64,000 bases of DNA from Spirometra erinaceieuropaei (Eukaryota > Platyhelminthes > Cestoda > Diphyllobothriidea > Diphyllobothriidae), in assembly GCA_902702965.1 (NCBI GenBank), contig CACRXP010000717.1, forward strand, positions 198,050 to 262,049, given 5' to 3'. Below the pieces are notes generated by a model that was not told the origin of the DNA, ran no database searches, and saw only the letters and a list, made by a program, of their open reading frames with translations. The first letter of the stretch is position 1. Each line of letters starts with the position of its first letter. Positions 44,101 through 59,100 of the stretch are shown piece by piece. A program made the translations under genes and the position numbers.

Positions 44101-47100
44101 TGCTTCCCGTAGTTATTTACATCCTACCCACGTCATGCGTGTGTCTTCTGTCCATCTCATGACAGAAAGTTGGCGTTAATTTATTACTGCGCCCCTGTGC
44201 GCCCTTTGGTTCTTGAATTTGTGCTTGTGCAATCCAGTCTTATGAACGGCAACTGTTTGCCCCCATTCTCTAACTTTTAATCCACTATGATCCAGCGCGG
44301 AGTTTGGTATCAGGCTAATTAGTTATGCTTACGCCCGTGTCAGCCGCGATGCGCTCTACAACCTACGAAACTTTCATAATGTTGCCAGGTAGTGCCAATC
44401 CTTAAGCGCGGACTTCGCGTTTGATGGCCCTGTGTTGCTTTGCGGGCATTAATCAACGAACCTTATAGGATAGTCATTCTTTACGAACCGAACATTGAGA
44501 TGACGGATCTCCTTGAATATGGCTTGCGATGTACTACAGTGCTTCTAGACTCACTTCTTTAGTCATCACACGGCTTGTTTGGGTTTTGCTACGCCCGCGC
44601 CCATCTCCAGTCGGCTTGACTTTGTTTTGCAATTTATACGCGATGGGTGTGGGGGAGAGAGAGCGAGGTAGGTGGGGCGCAAGTGCCGCTTAAAGCAGCC
44701 CGATTCACTCTCAGGTCACGACTGCACCCTCAGGGTAAGCGACGAGTGAAGCACCAACTTGGAATGGGTTCAGTCTTCCTGTTTTCGTTGCCACCCGTTT
44801 GCTTTGTCACTAGAAAGCTAGGACCGAAAACGGTCGCCTGTTTCCATAACTTGCGCGCCATAAGTGGGTGCTTTCCAACATTCTCCACTTACAAACGACA
44901 ATGGCGTTTTTCGCATAATTTTGACAAATTTTCGGTGAATACTTTTTGAAGAAAACGACGCCTCAACTCTTTTACCACATCCACGGCCAACTTCAAAAGT
45001 GATTTCGTAGGTGGACTTTTTACTTGTTATTAAAGATAATTTTACTGATTTGTGGCCTTTGTCTGACGGATAATAAATGCCCTAACTGCCCCGTGAGTCT
45101 AAAAAACGTTTACATGCGACAAAACTATGTGGACTATTACAATTATCGGATGTGTCAACGGCCTGATGACGCATGACTCATCATTGTCTACGTGGGAGCT
45201 GGCATGGTGGCAGTAGTTACTTCCTGCCGATATCCTTCTAATTCACTATTTCTTCTTGTGTCAGTAACCTAGCACTATCAGTACAGCTATGTCAGTAACA
45301 TCAGCACTGCCAGAGAAAGCGTAATTGGTAGGCCTTGCCACGTCTTCACGGCGTTTCTCCTCGTGATGTGTTTGTATGCTTTTAACTTTTAGCACAGAAC
45401 AAAACGGCAGACGTCTGACAATGGTGAGTTTTCCATTTTATATAACTTGTTCTTAATCTCATCCTCAGCCTTGTTCAGTTACGCATTCATGGGAGGAAAG
45501 TGAGTGTCTTAGGTCACACCGCATTTCATCTGCTTAAACCGTCACTATGTAGGCAGCCGCGTGCGCATTATCCGTTTGTCATCACTCCCTGGGCATGGAA
45601 CTGCCAGTATAGGCCATTCCGATAGTCCTGGAGCATCCTTTTTTCGAAAAACTTGGAACAAGGCAAAGGGACAAAATTCATCGACATCATCAAATTTCGC
45701 AACCTTTCATTTATTTGCAGAGAATATTCGCCCAGTCGTACAGATGGGGAAAATTGTAGAAAGATTAAATGCAATAGGATTATGGCGCAGTTATTAGTCA
45801 GTCAACTGAGTCGTGCAGGCAGGCCTAGTGCTCAATACAAGCAGTACTCACGTGAATCGTTTGGCTGCACAACTCTGGGCTCTCCCGTATTCGTTTGACC
45901 TCAGAGTAACCCTGTAGGTGAGCCCTTTTTTGCTCATGCAGCGGTTCTTAAACCACAGCTTTGGCTAGTGTCCACTAGTTGCTTTGTCACTAGACTTCTC
46001 CCACTTTAGTAAGTGCGAAATCAAGTGAATCAAATCAAGTCGAGGCTACGCCGCTAAAGTTTGGCTTGGTGATCTGAGGAACTAAATCAAGAATGCTAAT
46101 CACTTTTCATACTAATGGTAGCTACTTAGTTAGGCCCTAACATGGCCCTCTTTTAGAGCATGATTGTCTGGCTATCAAGACCAGCTCTCGTTGACGCGCC
46201 AGATCTGGAAATTATTTTGTGTACTGCCAGATGAGGCAATCGAAAACGCCGTTACTGTAACTTTTCGGTGCACGTTTCGCGATTGCACTAAGTTTTCTTG
46301 CGAAAAGTTTTCAGATTGAGTTTGCTTAATGCTCGGAGAAGAACTATAGCAGGGTATTCCTTCGACCATACATTACTGAGGTGGTGATGGACCAAGCAAC
46401 TCCCCAGCACTACGGGACTCGAATAAGGATTATTATTTTTCTATTACTGTCTATCAATAATAGTGAAGCCGTGATGTGCGCAGGGACAGATGGCCTCGCA
46501 CAGCGTGCATTGCTATATTCGTGATCCTCCTACGCGAAGTGAATAAATAGGAGCACTACCTTCCAATTTTCTGCCTACCAGACCTTAGAGTGAGCAACAG
46601 ACAATCGCCACAAGTCTTATTACATCTCAAGGGAGCGTACTATTAGACTGTTAAACTATTATTGGCTTCGGAGAAAAGCGGCCACTCAAAATGTATTAAA
46701 CTGCGTTGCGAACATCACAGTGTTCTACATATAACTGACAGCCCCGGAAGACACCTTAGAGCGCGTAGGACTAACAAAACCACTGTCTTGGTTGTATTAT
46801 TTTTCCCCTGCTCAAATTTAACCGTGATATTCGGGATACAAGGAAGTAATTGCTGCATTTATGCCGTGCATTAGGGAGGATCAGATGCCTCCACATTGCC
46901 AGGGGTCAACTGTTCGTTCTTCTGATCTTTCAGCCAAGACACCGACCTCCTTACCCGATAGTCAAGGGGACGAGGGCCTTGGAACACTCTCCGAGCCGCT
47001 ACCTCATCGAGCCGGCGCATCTGGTGAAGTAAGATCCACAACGCCCTCTAGTGTCATCGGTAGCCGGAACACCACACCCCCGAAGACCGCTTCACCCTTC

Positions 47101-50100
47101 CTCCGCAATCCATTCCGCGCAAAATTTCAAAAACGTATCACTGCTTATTCCACCGCCATGGAATCCATTGAGGCAAAGGCGGAACCCGTCGAGGTGGAAG
47201 CCGACGAACGCAGTCATATTCTGTGAGTTTACTGCGACCAGTTGCACACAACCATGTTGCGGCCGTGATAAGCTCCTCTTAAAAATACACTTGTTGCAGG
47301 CCAAAGCACTTTGATTATTGAAGGCGGTTGTTTGCAAAAGGATTGTACTTAAAAGAATAGGAGGATGGCCTTCGTTTGAAGACTGCCAACTAGTGTTTTT
47401 TACTTTCCTGCATGCCCGCTTTCACACACACTTATTCGATCACTCTTAGTTTACAGAAGTCCTGGCCCTTAGAATGTCCGGTTTAGTTTTCAAATTGCCT
47501 CTCTGTTCTGTCCCATAAACTGTTAGGTCTTGCGGTCAAACCTTCGCAATTAGCTCTCTTACGGCAGTGCTGCCGATCTTTCGGTCTTATAGTCTGTGGA
47601 TACTCGTTTTCCTTTTTTTAACCGGACAGACTTTCGTTATGCGCGATGTCGATCAGACCTGATCCTTAGGTGTTGTTGAAAAGGCATAGGCTGTGGCTGG
47701 GGAACTTACTTGACCAGAGAAATGTAATGAATCTTACTCGGCATGCTCACGCTGTACTAAGTCTACTCTAGTAGATGAGCGGTGACGCCCACTGTTGTCC
47801 TGAAAAATGCAGGAATAGCTTTTACGATCGCCACATCATATCTTCCTAGGTTGCCTTTAATGACTGGGGCGGCTACTTCCATGCTGCAACAGGGGTATTG
47901 AGAAATTTGGCCCGTGTACCTTCAGCGCAATGGCCACGGAAGAAGTACGGTGGCGAAGCGGGAGGCCCATACTTCTCTTTGCAATCAAGTGTCAATTGAA
48001 AAGGAGTGATCATGGGTGTGAAGCACGCGAGTTCTTTTGTACTGCTCACGAACAGTAGACTTTTTTTCAACAATGATCGACTCTAAGCAGTTTTTCGGCC
48101 GTCGGATTTCTCGACTCACATAATGCATTAGAGCGGACAACTAACTAAATTCCCCTAAAAATCATAAAGTTAATTTCATGTCATTTTTCTGTGACTTGTT
48201 CTCGCCTACTTCTTCATTTGTCAAGTGATTTTTTGAACTGACGCCGGCGTGTCACGTCAGTTCCCTTTCCGCAGCTGGGCATATTTTATAGGCCATTCTA
48301 CCTTCTGAGCTAGGAAATAGGCCGGGGGAAAGAAGGCTTGGCCGTCACCTTTAAAATAAGATGGACGCCTCCAGGCCTGTTTGGACCAATTTAATGCTAC
48401 TCATGAGCAGACTGCTCGCAAACAACTGTTCAATTCAATTACACCATAAAATCATTTTCCTTCTCCATTTTTTTCGGTGTTTTCTGCCAGGACATGTCGG
48501 TTTCTTTGCCGAGGGCCTGTATATTAACAACATAGTCCGACCTATTCCAGGACTAGTCGCCCCACCTCCTTCGAATCCTTGCTTTGTAGGTTTGCAAACT
48601 GGCAGGAAAGTCCCTCTGCTCATTGAGATGCTGGTTGTACTGGCTTCTTGGTGTAATCGCTATAAAGTACGAGTGAACTGTATACATCCTGCTTACCTAA
48701 GCCACATCATGACGCACCTGTATGAAAAGATACTGCGTCCAGCCAGTAATTCTCTCATGCATTTTGGCTTATTGTACTCGTTGTTTAGAGCGTAAACATC
48801 GCTGAACATATTTGCACCACGTCCACCCACATCTTCAGTTGCCTTGACCGTGCATTACGACGTGAACTCGTTGGAATTTGTCCGAGACATTAGGCTAATG
48901 CTTCGTAAGTTTCCCGCGTAGGATATCCCCCGCTCTCTCCACCGTTACGCAGGCACCCCTGTGACACACAGGAAAAAGTGAATGAGCAACCGAGTGTGTT
49001 GCGACAACCTCACACACCAATCGATCAATCGTTTTACATTTTTGCAGGATGGGTGGGATTCCAGCTCGCAGCAGATCCGGCGACCGCCTCTTCCTCTACA
49101 TCGGTATTATTGACATTCTCCAGAGTTACCGCGTAATAAAGAAAATGGAGCACACTCTGAAGTCCGTCGTCACCGATGGGGTATGCTTCTCTTTTCTTTT
49201 TGAAAAGTCCATTCATATACCTATCCGCCTACTTTAATACTCATTACATCACTTCTGATACTTGTACAGAATCAGGATCAATATTTTGCATGGGGGTACT
49301 TAACAATCCATTGCCCAACGACCCTTGGCTATTTTTCTGATTATAATGTATTTAGGAATAGTGTTATGAGAGAATTCATTTTCTGCTGGCTGTCAGTTAG
49401 CGGCCTCTGCCACCCATCCGGCGCTTAATTTTTCGGAAACCAATATATCGGTGTGCGTTGGCCCTCTGTTGTCTGACTAAAACACCTTACTCTTTTCTCT
49501 CCCCTGCCATGACTTCATATTTTTACAGTGGCCTCACAAAAGTTGCCGTAAATCTCGAATTGCCAGCAACGCCGGGGTGTTCAGACAACATAATTGTTGT
49601 ATTTTCAAACTAGATGGAGTTTGTCATTTTATATGGCCGAGCTGTAGGTTGTTCTCTGTCATCGGGGGCTCAGAATAACATGAATGGAGACACAAGGAAG
49701 TATACGGTATCAAAACCTCACTAATTCTTCTTGATAATTCAAATTTATAGGTGGCACGAGAGACTGCTTTCAATGAATAACGTGGCCTTACCACCCAGGC
49801 CGGCAATTGAGAACGAATAGCATGTTTTGCATCACTGCTTTTACCTCAAAATCTTAGGTCAAGGCTAAAAGACCGATATATCATTGGCTGCTACCCACTA
49901 AATGACTATTACAATGTTCCCGTTTTTGCCCCCAAAACTGCTCAATAAAGGTACAATCCCATGCGCTATTACTTGTGTTTGTGTTCGTTGTCAACCGAAC
50001 GTCTTTAGATGTCACCAAAATCCACACTATCGTGCGCTAGAGCAGCACATACTCTGACCGACGATTAGACTCTGGACGATTGCTGATTACTGTGCGTTGC

Positions 50101-53100
50101 ATGCTGGAAAACACCAAAGAATTTCTCACACGGTGTCCTTTTCAGACACCATGTAAATGCACTTGACCGTTCTTTCCATCCACCATTACGACAGTGGCTC
50201 TAATTCGACCAGGGTTTCCAAACGGTCACGGTGCAGACCCATCCGCCCCACGACCGGCGGAGTGCATGACCGAGCCATCTTCGACGAAGATTTTTTTTTC
50301 AATCACTTGCGAGAGGCATTTCTGCTCTACTGAGACTTGCTTAGTCAGCTGGAAACACTTGGCAGATTGTAACCTACAGGAGAGCAGCTCTGATTGTAGC
50401 CTCATAAACCCGACCCTTTGTTCCTGTTGAGTCTTTTGACTGGGCCATCTTTACCTTAGGAGATAGTTGGACGTTTTTCGTCTTAACTACCTGACGATGC
50501 TTTGTTTCCTCCCGACGTTGACCTGCTGCTAATATTAAGCAACGGGAGTTAATCGTGTCCGCGACCTTGAGTCTTTCATCGTGCATGGATAGAGTGGAAG
50601 TTTTCTGCGGTACAGGCCACTGCACAGGGCCGTAGTCATCGCAGCGTTCAGCCCCAAATTGAACTTTCAGTGTTCGATGCGGACAAAAGCAGGCGCCGTT
50701 TCACTGATGTGGTTCAAAACAGGACGATGTTCTGGGCCTACTGGACATATGACGTAAGGAGATTTTACTCAATCTTCGCCTCCCTGCAGCTGTCAAGTTC
50801 TGCAACAACAATTCTCCGTAATGCGAATTATAACATTTGTGTGGGCGTTATTGTCACTTGAAGGTCACTCGACTGAATGACAACTGTTCTTTCTTGGTGA
50901 ACCAGACTGAGTGCCTTAGCAACGGATCGGTGTATTTGTAATATGACCCTTTGAAAGCAAACCACGCCACTGTGGACCAGGGTTTATTCGCCACATAATC
51001 CCCCGTTTGAAAGTTACGCTGGTCCGTCTAAGCGCTGACAAAGCTTCTCCGACATCAGTTGCCGCCGGCCCTAACCCCCCTGATAACGCCTCGAACAAAT
51101 GCTTTTGAAGTTTGCTGGGCCCGTTGTGTTAATGATAAGAAAGGCCGAATAATTTCAGACGGCGTCTACTTTAGCGTACAACGACCTGGAATTTTGAATG
51201 TGACCTCTCTAGAGTATGTTTGTTGTCGCCTACGTCAGCCCTTCTCTTAGACAGTAAGACGTATTGGGAATGATTGTATCTCCGCCCTGCCTCTCCTTTT
51301 GTTTCCTAAGCAATCAAACAGCGCCGCAACTTTCGAGGCGAGTTCAGTAACCAATCCATGTGAAACTGTGTGTCATCCGTCTTATCTGCCTTGTGGGAAA
51401 TTACGTTGACGTTGATGAGGAAGAAAAGAGAGTGACTATAAGTTCGCATGAGTCGGGTATTCGTCTTTACCTAGGTTAACATTCTCCAACAATAGGGGGT
51501 GGTAGTGGGAGAAGGAATCCAGGTTGTGCAAAATTAATCGTGATTGCGTTAAATTACCCTGATGTACTAAGCTACCGCTTTCCTGCTAAACAATCACATC
51601 ATTGCTTCCGGTTACTTGGAGGTTTAGCATTTTTTTTCATCAGACCGTTTCCTTTGCGGACTTACGTAAAGACTGCGTAATCTGTTAAGTCTCAGTGGAG
51701 TCGGCATGCATCGATCCAGATGGCGTCTCATGGTAAAACAGCACCGCTTTTGCTGACAGAATCCTCAAATAGGGAGGGAACCAATAGTAAAAAAACGTTA
51801 AAAAGCCGCTACTTTCCTCCTCACTGTCTTTATCAGCCTTCCACCCCTTTATCCCACAGAAAAATAAAAAACGGACTGGCTAACTTGTATCTTGCGACAT
51901 ACTTGACGTAGCAAATTTTCACTGCGGCGCATTTATCTCTCTTCACATCAAAGGGACCGCATTGCGTTGGAACAATCACCGGCCCAGGTGGTTGGAACCA
52001 GCTAATTGCAGTTTCCTAAGCATGCGTTCAGTAGCCAATGACTGTATCGGTCTGTCTTGATAAAAGGAATTCGAAAAGAAATTGTGCGAGTATGGATTTG
52101 TTTCGCGGCACGCCTGTTTATCATGTGCTAATCAGAACGTGGATTGTACAAACACTTGGTATGCGTTTGACACTATGTTTCGCTATTACTCAAGTTGGCC
52201 ACATGTAGACGTGGTTCGCTTTGGACTGGGGCTTTTCGCCACTTCAGTCACTGCACGCCGCTTAATTTCCAGTCGATCTGGCTCAGGCCTTCCGCTAGTG
52301 TAATGACGGGAAAGAAAAGATAACGAAGTCAGTACAGCTCGGATTCTGTATTTACTTTCACCACAATAGACCTGGCGTGCTTTAAATCATGAATACGCGC
52401 CAAAAGTTTTGACTTCCAGGGGTATCGATTGTCAGAATAACTCGTCCCTTCTCCTGACTGTGGGCATGGCGGAAATTGCTCCTTATTAGTATTACCTTAT
52501 TGCTTTCATCTTTCATGAGAAATTCAAGAACCCTTTATTGGAAGTCTGGCTATGTACGTGACTTGACCAGCATGTGCTAACATGCCCTTGCACATCACCG
52601 GCCATCTGTCAATGTGAAAGTGATTGAGTCAGATTCTGCGCAAATTTCACTCACCATCAATCAGTTCACGCGTAGGTCATAGCTATGCTCCCTGGACCGT
52701 GATGGTTTTCGTTTCCTGAGACAGGCAGACTATCATGGCATTCAATTGACTTCCAGATTTCGAATGTGCTTTTTCAGGATGAATTGCAGCGTTGTTTTCA
52801 CGAATAACTTCCTTTTTTTCATTTTTCGAGATACTGTTGACCTAAGTAAGGATAGTTCTGGTTAGTTTCTTGATGGTGAAAGGAGATCACAGGAATCAAG
52901 GTTGTTATGATATCACAGATCGAGAACTGGCCGCTGATTAAAGGAGTGGGATATCAACCCAGTCATGAACTCCCTTCTTCTGTCTGAGCAAATTTGTTTG
53001 CAAATTTACTGTTTCCCCAGTGTCCGAGTGGCCCTTTTCTGAGATGTCGGTGAACGCTACTGTTTTTATTGTCACCTGGCTATTTCCAGGTAAGACGGTT

Positions 53101-56100
53101 TCCTTGCCCTGTAGGGATGGATGATGTCAAAGTAAGACAGTTCTTGAGGGTGTTACCTAGACTATTTGTTCTCTGAGTGGGGATTTTTATTTCATGCGTT
53201 GGCCTATTTAAAAGTAAAACCAAATTGTCCGAGTTCATAGACCCCTAGAACGAATACCTTTTATGGATATGCTCCTCACCGCGTTATCAGCGTTCCTCTG
53301 CATGTGTCCGATCTAAAACACTAGTTTGGTATTTCGTTAATGAGTGTCGATCCCTTTCCCTTAAGTCTAGAAATTAGGGGTGTGGTTGATCGAATCATTG
53401 TCTAATATTGTTATCATTGCACTTTGGTTAGCTAAAGTTCCCCTTTTTTCAAATCGAAATTTCGAGACATAAAGTCGCCCTAAGTTCATGACTACAACGT
53501 GTTTTCTCTCCAGCTATCGGAAATAATTTTGTTGAATTGGGAAACAAGCACTGAACTCTGTATAAAGTCCTTGCGTCCGTATTTCACCCATTGATATGTG
53601 CTTTCTCACAAACTAACGCGTGTGAATATGCAGGTTTGATTTGTCATACTTCTCAGCGTAGTATGCAGAGAAGTCTGAATTGTCACTAAGGGTTTTGTTT
53701 CTTCTCCACAGTATGCCTCGCATAAGAAAACGACTACATCGCAATAGACTCATTAGTGAGGCTCAGTAAATTTGATGTGCCATTTGGCAACCATTTCTAT
53801 TCCGCTCGTCGCATTTAAATGATCTTGCTACCTAGGGCACTTTCCCTTCATCGAAAAGAATAAGTAAAATAAAACTTGCTTAATCTGACTAGCCGGCTGG
53901 CGGACTATATGATCAGCCATGAACATCCAACACACCCCTCTCCCATTCTCCCCTCCAGACAGTGCCGTACCACATTGCCTTGCGCCATTGTGGAGTTCAG
54001 TTCGTTTAGTGAATAGATGACCCATATTTTATACTGTCGGCCGTTTTTTCATGTTTGTTCGGCTTACCGTGGCACTTGTACTTGGTACAACTGCTATCAT
54101 GTCTGATCTAGCCAGCCACGATATACCGAACAGTACCTCTCCACACCTGACGATCCACGGCAGCAGATCTGGACAGTTCAATCCATCCTATTCGCCAACG
54201 ACGGCGAAGGTCCAATAAGCACCTCCATGTCTTGACGAACCGTGTCGAGTCAGGTTTTCATTTGACCCCCTCTCTGGCGCCTCCAATAGCCTAACGGCGC
54301 CGGATCGAGGGCAGTGACACTGAGCTTCTGACGTGGAAGACTAGGAGCATGCCCAAACCACTTCAGTCGTCTTTCTTGTTTGGCCTGGGTTATCCTTGCA
54401 CTGTCACAGCAAGTGCGGGCTGTCTCATTCGAGACGAAGTCGGTGTACATCACTGGAAGGATGGTCCTCAAGCAGTGGTGGTCAGATACCTCTAGTTTTC
54501 GCTCGTCTTTCACATGCACAGCCCAGGATAGACAACCATAGAGAATGACAGACCGGACAGGTATGCCGACGTCTCCGGGTGCCTGGTTGTTGCGTAACTT
54601 TCGTTTGGCATCGGCGACCTCTCCTTCAGAAGGGGGGTCGCATGGCACTGCATAGCTTGGAGAGGGAAAGAACTCAGCTGCAGAGGGAAGGAAGAACTAG
54701 TGGGTTGGGTATCGAAGTTGAGATGGTGCTCGAAGTGCTTACGCCAGCGTTCGACTTTGTTCGAGTTGTCAGCAGTAAAGCCGCCACTCATGTCGCGAAC
54801 ACGGTCGTTCAGCGCAGAGGGCTTACCATTAACTTGGTGGATAAGTTGGTAGAGTTTTCGACTGTCACCAATGTTAGTAGGCCTGTTGCACGGTAGTCGA
54901 TATTTCAGCCTAATATTGTTTCTGGTCATCCCTTGTCGACTTTGCCGTCATCTTTCGAATTTGGCGAAAGGAATCATCATTACGGGACCTGGCTCGAGCC
55001 GTCTGAGCAGACAACTGCAGGGTTCTTCCGCATATTCAGTTAATGCGGCGTCGCTGGGTGTATCCAAGGGTTTTCTCAGCTGCCCCATAGACCGACCTTT
55101 TCAGTGGCGACTACTGGTTGCCGCGTTCCCCGTCGGCCCGGGTTGTAAAACAGAATCGGATTTCTCTGCTCAGGGCCTCGGTAGTGCTGGTTTGCCAGAC
55201 TTTTGCGACATCGATGCATCTAGGACGTCACATTTTTGGCGCGGATATGAGGTGGAATTTCAAGCGTGTACGAACGAGGACATGGTTTGACCCATGGGCT
55301 TTACCAGTCTCGGCACCACACATCGATCTGCTATCGTGAACCCAGCTGCGGAACCTTGAGCTGACTAGTATGTAGTTAATCTGACTGGCCGTATGAGCGT
55401 AGTTTGAATACCTGCTCAGTAGATGTTTTTTTACGATGCTGGAAACACGTGTTGGCGACAAGCAGTCAGTTCTGATCAGCAAAGTTCAACTGTCCTCGGC
55501 ACTTCGACATTGACAAGGCCAACGCGGCCAATAGGATGACTGTTTCCAATGCCCGACAGCGATCTGCTGATCGCGGCGAGGGAGTCTCAACTAGCACTTG
55601 CGGCTGCGAATAAAACGCCTCTATCACGCTGTTCGGCAGCTCAAGTAGGTGCGTACAGAGGAACAATGGAGATGTTCGAGAAGTGTCCCTTGAGTCTTAT
55701 GCAAGCCATCCAGTCATCTACTGGCCCCCAAGTAAGTAAAGCGAGGTTCGCTTGTTGCGAGAGGGCGATATCCACACCGTATCTGCCAGAAAAGCCGCTT
55801 GGGCCGATGTGGTACAGCGTGAAGTGTGAGTCGACTCCAATAATTTTTATTTCCCGAGCGCCCGAGTCAGTAAGTCGACAGGCAGCAGACACCGGCGTTG
55901 TACTGATTAAGGGTGCGTGCGGTCAGACTTTGGGTACCAGGGTCCAGGAACGTTCGCACATTCCAGCATCCAGTACCAGGTGTCCGCCCCCAATTGAGTA
56001 GTCCATCTCACACACTATTCACCCACACCACTGGACCAGGGTTGCGGAGGGCGTCGGTTCCCGCGGACGCCGTAGCATTGGTCGTATTACTGTAGTCGGA

Positions 56101-59100
56101 CATATTTCATGAGGTTACTTGGGAATTTCGGGCACAGGCGAGTCCCAACAGCCGCTCGGATCGTTTGTTCGAGATTGTCACCTCTAACGCTTTGGCCTAT
56201 AAGTCTAACCACAAAGCACTGGTGGCAAGCAAAACTACTTAATGGCGGATCACTGTCGCCATGTCACAATGCCGTCATCGGACTTTGCTGCTTTTTATAA
56301 GGCTTTCAGCGTGCCAGAGCTCAGTCCTCCGCACCCTGGTAGCACTGCCGCTGCTGGTCCGCGACTGCTTATTCATCTGCTTGGTTCGCGGCTAACCTTC
56401 ACTAAAGACAGTTTCACTATCCGTAGCCTATGGACGCGCGGGTAGTCAGCAGCTAGGCTATCTTGCAACCCGTCTTCCCGGCAAAGACTTCCTAAAAAAA
56501 CCGCGGCTTGGGCTTCTTCGCTCTTTGGACAGGGGTGTTCTTTGATTTGCTTCATTTAGGAGTCAATGGTGTCAAAAGACAAGGAGCGGACGTAACAGTC
56601 CCTTGTATTCTTCTGATTCGCGCGCTCATCCTGTCGGCCTTTGAATTCTGGCAAACTAGGCTGTTGCCGCGACACAATCGATATCCGTCGTTTAACCACC
56701 GTTGAATCAGTTCACGTCCTTTTATCCTAACGCTGCATTGCCACTTTCCCATCGCCGTTCATTGTGGTATCTGGCTTATCTAAGCCGTCTGAATGAGGAG
56801 TTTCGGTCTGTTTCCTTCTAAGTTACACCGGATCATTTGTTTATAGCCTTCAGCTCGTTCTGCTAACTTCGCCGTAAATGTCTGTTAGCAACACGATCAG
56901 TGGCATCTTGTCTCGCAGCCGTAACTTCTCTCTTTATCGAATCATCCGGTCCCCGTTATCTCCCGTCTTCACCCTGAATGTTCTGTTTGTAATTAGACCG
57001 ATCCGTTATTAAACTATTTACTGAGATAGACGCGTCCTGTCCCACCTCGAACCTTATCCATTTTTTCTTAGTCAATTACTGACTATCCTTTTGCTTGACG
57101 ATAGGATTTTGATCAAGGTCCCTTATCGAATTACTTCCTCTCCACCGTTGATGCGTTTAATTTTCACTGTTTCCTTTCCAACTCTCAGGAGACGGTCTCT
57201 GTCACCAATCCGGCTTTTTATGCTCATCGGTTTCAAACCGCCCTGGGACGCTTCGTATTTAGAAAAATTCAATCTCGTAAGTGCACCCTCCTTTTTTCAC
57301 CTTTTTATCGGCTACTCACACACCTACTGGATAGCAAGCCTTTGGGTCGTCTTTCTTCCCGCGGTCAGCACCCCTTGCTGAAACACAGTTGACACATGAA
57401 AGCGATGAGCGGTTAGCACTCCTTACCACCAAGTCGACCCTAGTAAGGCCTCTTTAGGTACTACCGGCTTTACGCCTAATATAAAAAAACAACTCGACTC
57501 AATTTTTGTCATGCAAGCACGTTTACTTCAGAATTTGCACGATTCGCCTAGGGATTTCTGCTTATTGCCAATCCCTCGGTGGTGGCGCGTACAGATTGGA
57601 GCGAAAACTAGCTGCAAAAGAGAAGCGGGAGCTGCCCCACCTTGTTTGCTGTCAAGTCCCGCACAGGCAGGAAGTAACTGAGTAGTTCCTTTGGCGTGCA
57701 GGAAGCAAGAAGATAATCTGTAGATGTTAAATGCCCGTGCGTTTTGTATGGGCGCGCTTCGTTTTCGGATGTGGACGCAACGGGACGGAGCAATGCCTGG
57801 CCGACGACGTGGTGCTCAATGTGCTCCCCGCGCTTGCGCCCCATCTCAACCAGCTCGATCCCTGCCCTTAGAATGAAGACTGAGAACCGTTCGCCACTTT
57901 CCCCTCCAGATTCTAGTGTTTCTCCGACTGACCACTTTCTATGCCTAAGAGGATGCCCATAGAGTAGTTTTGAGACATCTTCGCAGTCATTTCACCTTTG
58001 CCGGGGCGTTACATTTATCTGCCGAGATGGACTCACACCATTAAGGGACTTTTGAGATTGGAATGCGGTCAATCTTTGCGCGAGGTTTATCACCCCGTCC
58101 GACTCTGGTTTGCCATCAGGACTTACAGCATTGCCGACTTCCAACACTGAGCAAAATTGACTCGTGTTTATTCATTTTCTTTCAAATTTGGAACTGCCCT
58201 CACGTTTCATCCTACAGTTATTCCTAAAATTTCTGCTACTTTGTTTATCATTTTCTCGGTTAACCTAAAAGAAACTCCCGATTCCTGACGGACGCCCAGC
58301 TAACAAGTATTGTCCGTGTTGATGCGGGACAGGTAAAACACTTCAAATCGAAAGCCATGTCCGTATCTCCCATTGTTCTAAACTGCCCTGATATGTTCCT
58401 AATAGGAAGCTTGTTGGGCTCGATTTTGCGTGAACAATCACCACGAAGTAAGTAGATTTAGGACTCTTATAAACGTCAAAGGCCACGTTTGAGAGTGAAA
58501 TACTATAGATGTTGGCTTGCCACTAGTCCTTTTATAGGTGAATTTATAGTATGTAGCTGAATATGAAATGTGTTTAAATTGACGAAACATGCCTTATCAC
58601 TCGGAAACCGGCCCAAGTATGTCGACCGGAACTCCTAATTAATAATGAACGACTTCCAGTAAAGTGGGAACACAAAAGCAATATCAAAAATAACATTGTA
58701 TTGTCGAAAAACAACAAACTTTTCTCGAAAAGCGGAAATGATGTAAACGTCAGAATGTTGTCAAATGAGCAAGCTTAAGTTTTGGAAGCACACAAAGTCT
58801 GTCCATCAAAATAACTAAGTAAATAAAACAGCACAAGTAGCATAACTTGAAAATAGTCCTTTAATGAAGTTCATGCGTAAATATCCTTCAAGAACTGGTG
58901 TAGTGTCAAGTATGGCGCCTAGCCGACAGCCCACAGTTTGAATATAGATCCCAAAACGGTTTCAAGAGAATTAGCCGTATTTTTTTCCATTTCTAAATTG
59001 CTTGAGATGCGTTCGTTTGACTTCGCCGATACGAACGTCACAGGAGTAAATTGTCGCATGTTGACAATCCGGTCAGCGCCTTAAGAATTTGAATATAATT

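Noticed and set aside
46861..46884. Longer version of kinase exon 7 starting at 46,875
   Set aside because: The acceptor ATTAG|G would need two bases from the previous exon, but exon 6 ends in phase 0, so the frame would break.
48361..48795. 144-codon open frame in intron 7
   Set aside because: No splice-consistent link to the kinase exons and no recognisable motif; the kinase protein is complete without it.
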